From Edwardsiella hoshinae NBRC 105699 = ATCC 33379 (lineage in GTDB: Bacteria > Pseudomonadota > Gammaproteobacteria > Enterobacterales > Enterobacteriaceae), in NCBI RefSeq assembly GCF_000474215.1, contig NZ_BAUC01000031.1, positions 1 through 49,142 on the forward strand: DNA of 49,142 nt, in the 5' to 3' direction. Below the pieces are notes generated by a model. That model made no database searches and had not been told where the DNA came from. It was given only the letters and a program-made list of their open reading frames with translations. This document shows, in pieces, positions 46,837 to 49,142 of the stretch; the first letter of the stretch is position 1; each line of letters opens with the position of its first letter. Made by a program: the position numbers and the translations under genes.

Positions 46837-47071
46837 GAGCGACTCCTTCGATGGCAGTGTGGCTAACCTTTGCGCCCGTCACTATCGCAGCATCATCTGC
46901 ATAGAACAACCCACACGCCGGGATTTTTGGCGTGACCACAAAGCTCAGCGCCGGACGAAATACCGGGCCGATATTAGTATAAGAACAAAACACGTCGTTC
47001 ACTCCGTGGGTCGGGGAAACCGCCAGTAACGGCACACCCCCTATGAATACATGCCTGTAGCCGAACGCCAC
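46829..47071 (-). CDS. Possible 80-residue upstream ORF overlapping the speA start
   Basis: A frame starts with GTG at 47071, preceded by AGGG six bases upstream, and ends with TGA at 46829, inside the first codons of speA. Codon choice looks reasonable and the product ([15 protein letters not shown], then [18 protein letters not shown]) is not low-complexity. The overlap would couple its translation to speA. I recognise no family. It may equally be the speA leader with a chance open frame; the TATACT-like element inside it (near 46976) would put a speA promoter within it. Confidence 0.25.
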   Translation of the reverse strand: MAFGYRHVFIGGVPLLAVSPTHGVNDVFCSYTNIGPVFRPALSFVVTPKIPACGLFYADDAAIVTGAKVSHTAIEGVARV

Positions 47072-47305
47072 AGGTTACCCTGGTTCAGTCATCAGATGCC
47101 GTAAACGGCGCACGAATCCTGAGGTAGACCCAAGCCTTCATCTCAAGGATGAATAACATCGGGAAAAAGCAAGAAATGAGGATAAAAAGGAAGGAAGGCG
47201 CGTTGCGCAAAACGCGTCGCCATGACGCAGAACGCTGCCGGGAGCAGCACGTTTCACCACAGCCTCAACACGGATCATTACCTGAACCACCTCCATCGCT
47301 GCCAT

Positions 47306-47542
47306 TTAGCACGACAGCACTTCAAAGTTAACAGCATGATAAAACTGACAGTATGGATACCCATACCCTCCTCGGCCGGAAGTGGGACACATAGCCGCCC
47401 CGAAATGCGCCGCCTGACGTCGCGATCGACGCCGAAAAGCAGCAACAAGCCGGTTAAAGCGTGATGTACCGGTAAGCCGCGCGCCGTTTATACCGACAAC
47501 CGAGCAAAAAAGCAAAATGAAATTATTCTCCCTAGCGCTCAC
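47306..47542 (-). CDS. Possible small YqgB-like protein upstream of speA
   Basis: The minus-strand frame (78 codons from a GTG at 47542) ends GGYGYPYCQFYHAVNFEVL. From memory E. coli YqgB, a 43-residue protein encoded upstream of speA on the same strand, ends with a similar YGLLSQFQAAIVVNCFTL. Position, strand and this C-terminal resemblance suggest a divergent homologue. The true start is unclear: the in-frame ATG at residue 51 would leave 28 residues and the GTG lacks a ribosome site. YqgB is an acid-response small protein in Salmonella/E. coli; that role is not shown here. Confidence 0.35.
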   Translation of the reverse strand: MSARENNFILLFCSVVGINGARLTGTSRFNRLVAAFRRRSRRQAAHFGAAMCPTSGRGGYGYPYCQFYHAVNFEVLSC

Positions 47543-47627
47543 CGGCGTCGCCTGGGCGCTAACGCGCCTTTATCGTGCGTTTACGCAAAAAAAGGGGTGG
47601 AAAAAACCTCGTGGCTTCGCCTAAAAT

Positions 47628-47651
47628 AGCCGTCCAGATGTTAATCCATCT
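47628..47651 (+). promoter_or_regulatory. Putative tandem MetJ (met) boxes upstream of metK
   Basis: AGCCGTCC-AGATGTTA-ATCCATCT are three adjacent 8-mers with 6, 5 and 5 matches to AGACGTCT. They abut TATACT (47651-47656), a likely -10. In E. coli metK is repressed by MetJ with AdoMet through such tandem boxes. Confidence 0.5.
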
Positions 47652-47822
47652 ATACTTTTTAACCGATAAACTGCTTAACGGCTTTGCCTGAGGGGCGTTG
47701 CAGGAAGCATCAGACAGCAGTGGGAGGCGCGCGGCGTATCCCCCTGATGGCTCACCCCATGCAGCACGCAGTGTCAACGCAGCGCAGTAGAATCAACCCG
47801 TCTTTTGAAGGTAAAGAACACC

Positions 47823-48977
47823 ATGGCCAAACACCTTTTCACCTCCGAATCCGTCTCTGAAGGACATCCGGATAAGATCGCCGACCAAATCTCCGACGCC
47901 GTGTTGGATGCCATCCTGGAACAGGATCCCAAGGCACGCGTCGCCTGTGAAACCTATGTTAAGACCGGGATGGTCCTGGTCGGCGGTGAAATTACCACCA
48001 ACGCTTGGGTCGACATTGAAGAGCTGACCCGTAAGACCGTGGCCGACATCGGCTATGTCAGCTCCGATATGGGCTTCGATGCCAACTCCTGCGCAGTGCT
48101 GAGCGCCATCGGTAAGCAGTCTCCGGACATCAACCAGGGCGTCGATCGCTGCGACCCGCTGGAGCAGGGTGCCGGTGACCAGGGCATCATGTTCGGTTAC
48201 GCCACCAACGAAACCGACGTACTGATGCCGGCCCCGATCACCTATGCCCACCGTCTGATGGAGCGCCAGGCCGAAGTCCGCAAGAATGGCACCCTGCCGT
48301 GGCTGCGTCCGGATGCCAAGAGCCAGGTCACTTTCTTATATGACGATGGCAAGATCGCCGGTATCGATGCGGTGGTGCTGTCCACGCAGCATGCCGATAG
48401 CATCGGCCAGAAAGAGCTACAGGAAGCGGTGATGGAAGAGATCATCAAGCCGGTTCTGCCGGCTGAATGGCTCTCCGCCGCCACCAAATACTTCATCAAC
48501 CCGACTGGTCGCTTCGTCATCGGTGGCCCGATGGGCGACTGTGGCCTGACGGGGCGTAAGATCATCGTGGATACTTACGGTGGTGCCGCCCGTCACGGTG
48601 GCGGTGCCTTCTCCGGTAAGGATCCGTCCAAGGTCGACCGCTCTGCCGCCTATGCCGCACGCTATGTCGCCAAAAACATCGTCGCCGCCGGCCTGGCCGA
48701 GCGCTGCGAGATCCAGGTCTCCTACGCCATCGGCGTCGCCGAGCCGACCTCCATCATGGTAGAAACCTTTGGCACGGAGAAAATCGCGCAAGAGCAGCTG
48801 ATCCAGCTGGTGCGCGAATGTTTCGATCTGCGTCCGTACGGTCTGATCCAGATGCTGGATCTGATCCAGCCTATCTATCGCCAGACCGCGGCCTACGGCC
48901 ACTTTGGCCGTGAGCAGTTCCCGTGGGAGAAGACCGACAAAGCGGCGCTACTGCGCGATGCTGCCGGCCTGAAATAA
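47823..48977 (+). CDS. metK: S-adenosylmethionine synthetase
   Basis: MetK makes AdoMet from methionine and ATP, supplying methylation and, after decarboxylation, spermidine synthesis. The start at 47823 gives 384 residues, identical in length to E. coli; the frame's extra MKVKNT is discounted. Signatures are [18 protein letters not shown] at the N-terminus, the hexapeptide GAGDQG (about residue 118) and the P-loop-like [17 protein letters not shown]. It is divergent from speA and probably MetJ-regulated. Confidence 0.98.
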   Translation: MAKHLFTSESVSEGHPDKIADQISDAVLDAILEQDPKARVACETYVKTGMVLVGGEITTNAWVDIEELTRKTVADIGYVSSDMGFDANSCAVLSAIGKQSPDINQGVDRCDPLEQGAGDQGIMFGYATNETDVLMPAPITYAHRLMERQAEVRKNGTLPWLRPDAKSQVTFLYDDGKIAGIDAVVLSTQHADSIGQKELQEAVMEEIIKPVLPAEWLSAATKYFINPTGRFVIGGPMGDCGLTGRKIIVDTYGGAARHGGGAFSGKDPSKVDRSAAYAARYVAKNIVAAGLAERCEIQVSYAIGVAEPTSIMVETFGTEKIAQEQLIQLVRECFDLRPYGLIQMLDLIQPIYRQTAAYGHFGREQFPWEKTDKAALLRDAAGLK

Positions 48978-48985
48978 GCCCTCAG

Positions 48986-49015
48986 CCCCAGCAGGCGCTC
49001 AGGCGCCTGCTGGGG
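48986..49015 (+). terminator. Hairpin after metK
   Basis: CCCCAGCAGGCGC and GCGCCTGCTGGGG form a 13-bp perfect stem with loop TCAG, 9 bp past the metK stop. The following TTGCGC is a poor U-tract, so Rho or RNA stability functions are possible. Confidence 0.75.
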
Positions 49016-49056
49016 TTGCGCAGCCTCTCGCGACGCACGCCTCGCCCCTGCCCGCT

Positions 49057-49142
49057 CGTCTACCGTCTACCGTCTACCGTCTACCGTCTACCGTCTACCG
49101 TCTACCGTCTACCGTCTACCGTCTACCGTCTACCGTCTACCG
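49057..49142. repeat. 7-bp tandem repeat array (CGTCTAC)n
   Basis: At least twelve perfect copies of the heptamer CGTCTAC run to the window edge, with no base differing between copies. The array begins about 80 bp after metK in non-coding sequence. The total copy number is unknown because the window ends inside it. Confidence 0.98.

Larger units (their letters stand above)
46837..47822. other. Long speA-metK divergent region
   Basis: This 986-bp region lies between two divergent genes. It contains an 80-codon frame next to speA, a second minus-strand frame near 47306-47542 that may be YqgB-like, and MetJ-like boxes at 47628-47651. In E. coli the same gap holds the small gene yqgB. The rest shows no supported gene. 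Confidence 0.5.

Noticed and set aside
47149..47331. 60-codon plus-strand frame in the speA-metK gap
   Set aside because: Composition is rich in Arg, Gln and Pro with no ribosome site; it looks like a chance frame.
49057..49142. CRISPR array
   Set aside because: The units are 7 bp, contiguous and without spacers, so it is a simple tandem repeat.

Overview
This 49 kb window is chromosomal DNA from a GC-rich member of the Enterobacterales. Nearly every core protein resembles its Escherichia coli counterpart in length and motifs, and the gene order follows the E. coli block lysS-prfB-recJ-dsbC-xerD-fldB, gcvPHT-ubiIH-pepP-ygfB-zapA-ssrS-fau-serA-rpiA-argP, argO-mscS-fbaA-pgk-epd-tktA and speB-speA-metK. 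Divergence and base composition suggest Edwardsiella or a close relative. That genus call is inference from memory; the order is secure.

Layout: (1) 1-3528 is accessory. It holds a two-partner secretion locus (outer-membrane transporter, then the N-terminus of a CdiA/FhaB-type exoprotein running off the left edge), a possible small secreted protein, and about 0.5 kb of decayed DNA ending at the 3' end of a tRNA-Gly(CCC) gene. (2) 3603-4217 carries a truncated IS110-family transposase. (3) 4218-13383 is housekeeping: lysyl-tRNA synthetase, release factor 2 with its programmed frameshift, RecJ, DsbC, XerD, FldB, the CptA/SdhE pair and YgfZ. (4) 13435-18079 is more variable: a shikimate-dehydrogenase-like protein, the nucleoside porin Tsx, a haemolysin III-type membrane protein with a FabR-like operator, and a sodium/alanine-glycine symporter. 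(5) 18618-28136 holds the glycine cleavage operon and the pepP-ubiH-ubiI group with ygfB upstream. (6) 28314-33043 holds zapA, 6S RNA, fau, serA, rpiA and argP. (7) 33108-41616 holds a SIMPL-domain protein, the arginine exporter ArgO, MscS and the central carbon cluster tktA, epd-pgk-fbaA with a Cra-like operator. (8) 42037-43656 is a Tat-exported sulfatase, apparently an accessory insertion. (9) 43733-48977 holds agmatinase, arginine decarboxylase and MetK, followed by a 7-bp tandem repeat array that reaches the window edge.

Functional links: glycine cleavage, SerA, YgfZ and Fau all touch one-carbon/folate metabolism. SpeA, SpeB and MetK feed polyamine synthesis (arginine to agmatine to putrescine, plus AdoMet). 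UbiI and UbiH are two aerobic ubiquinone hydroxylases. ArgP activates argO in E. coli, and both are here. Epd makes erythronate-4-phosphate, the precursor of pyridoxal phosphate, which GcvP and SpeA use.

I found no CRISPR array, no rRNA and no intact insertion sequence. The least explained parts are the left accessory segment, the speA-metK gap and the terminal repeat. I see no clear evidence of a wholly new system; the secretion locus is the best place to look, and its variable toxin/immunity end lies outside the window.
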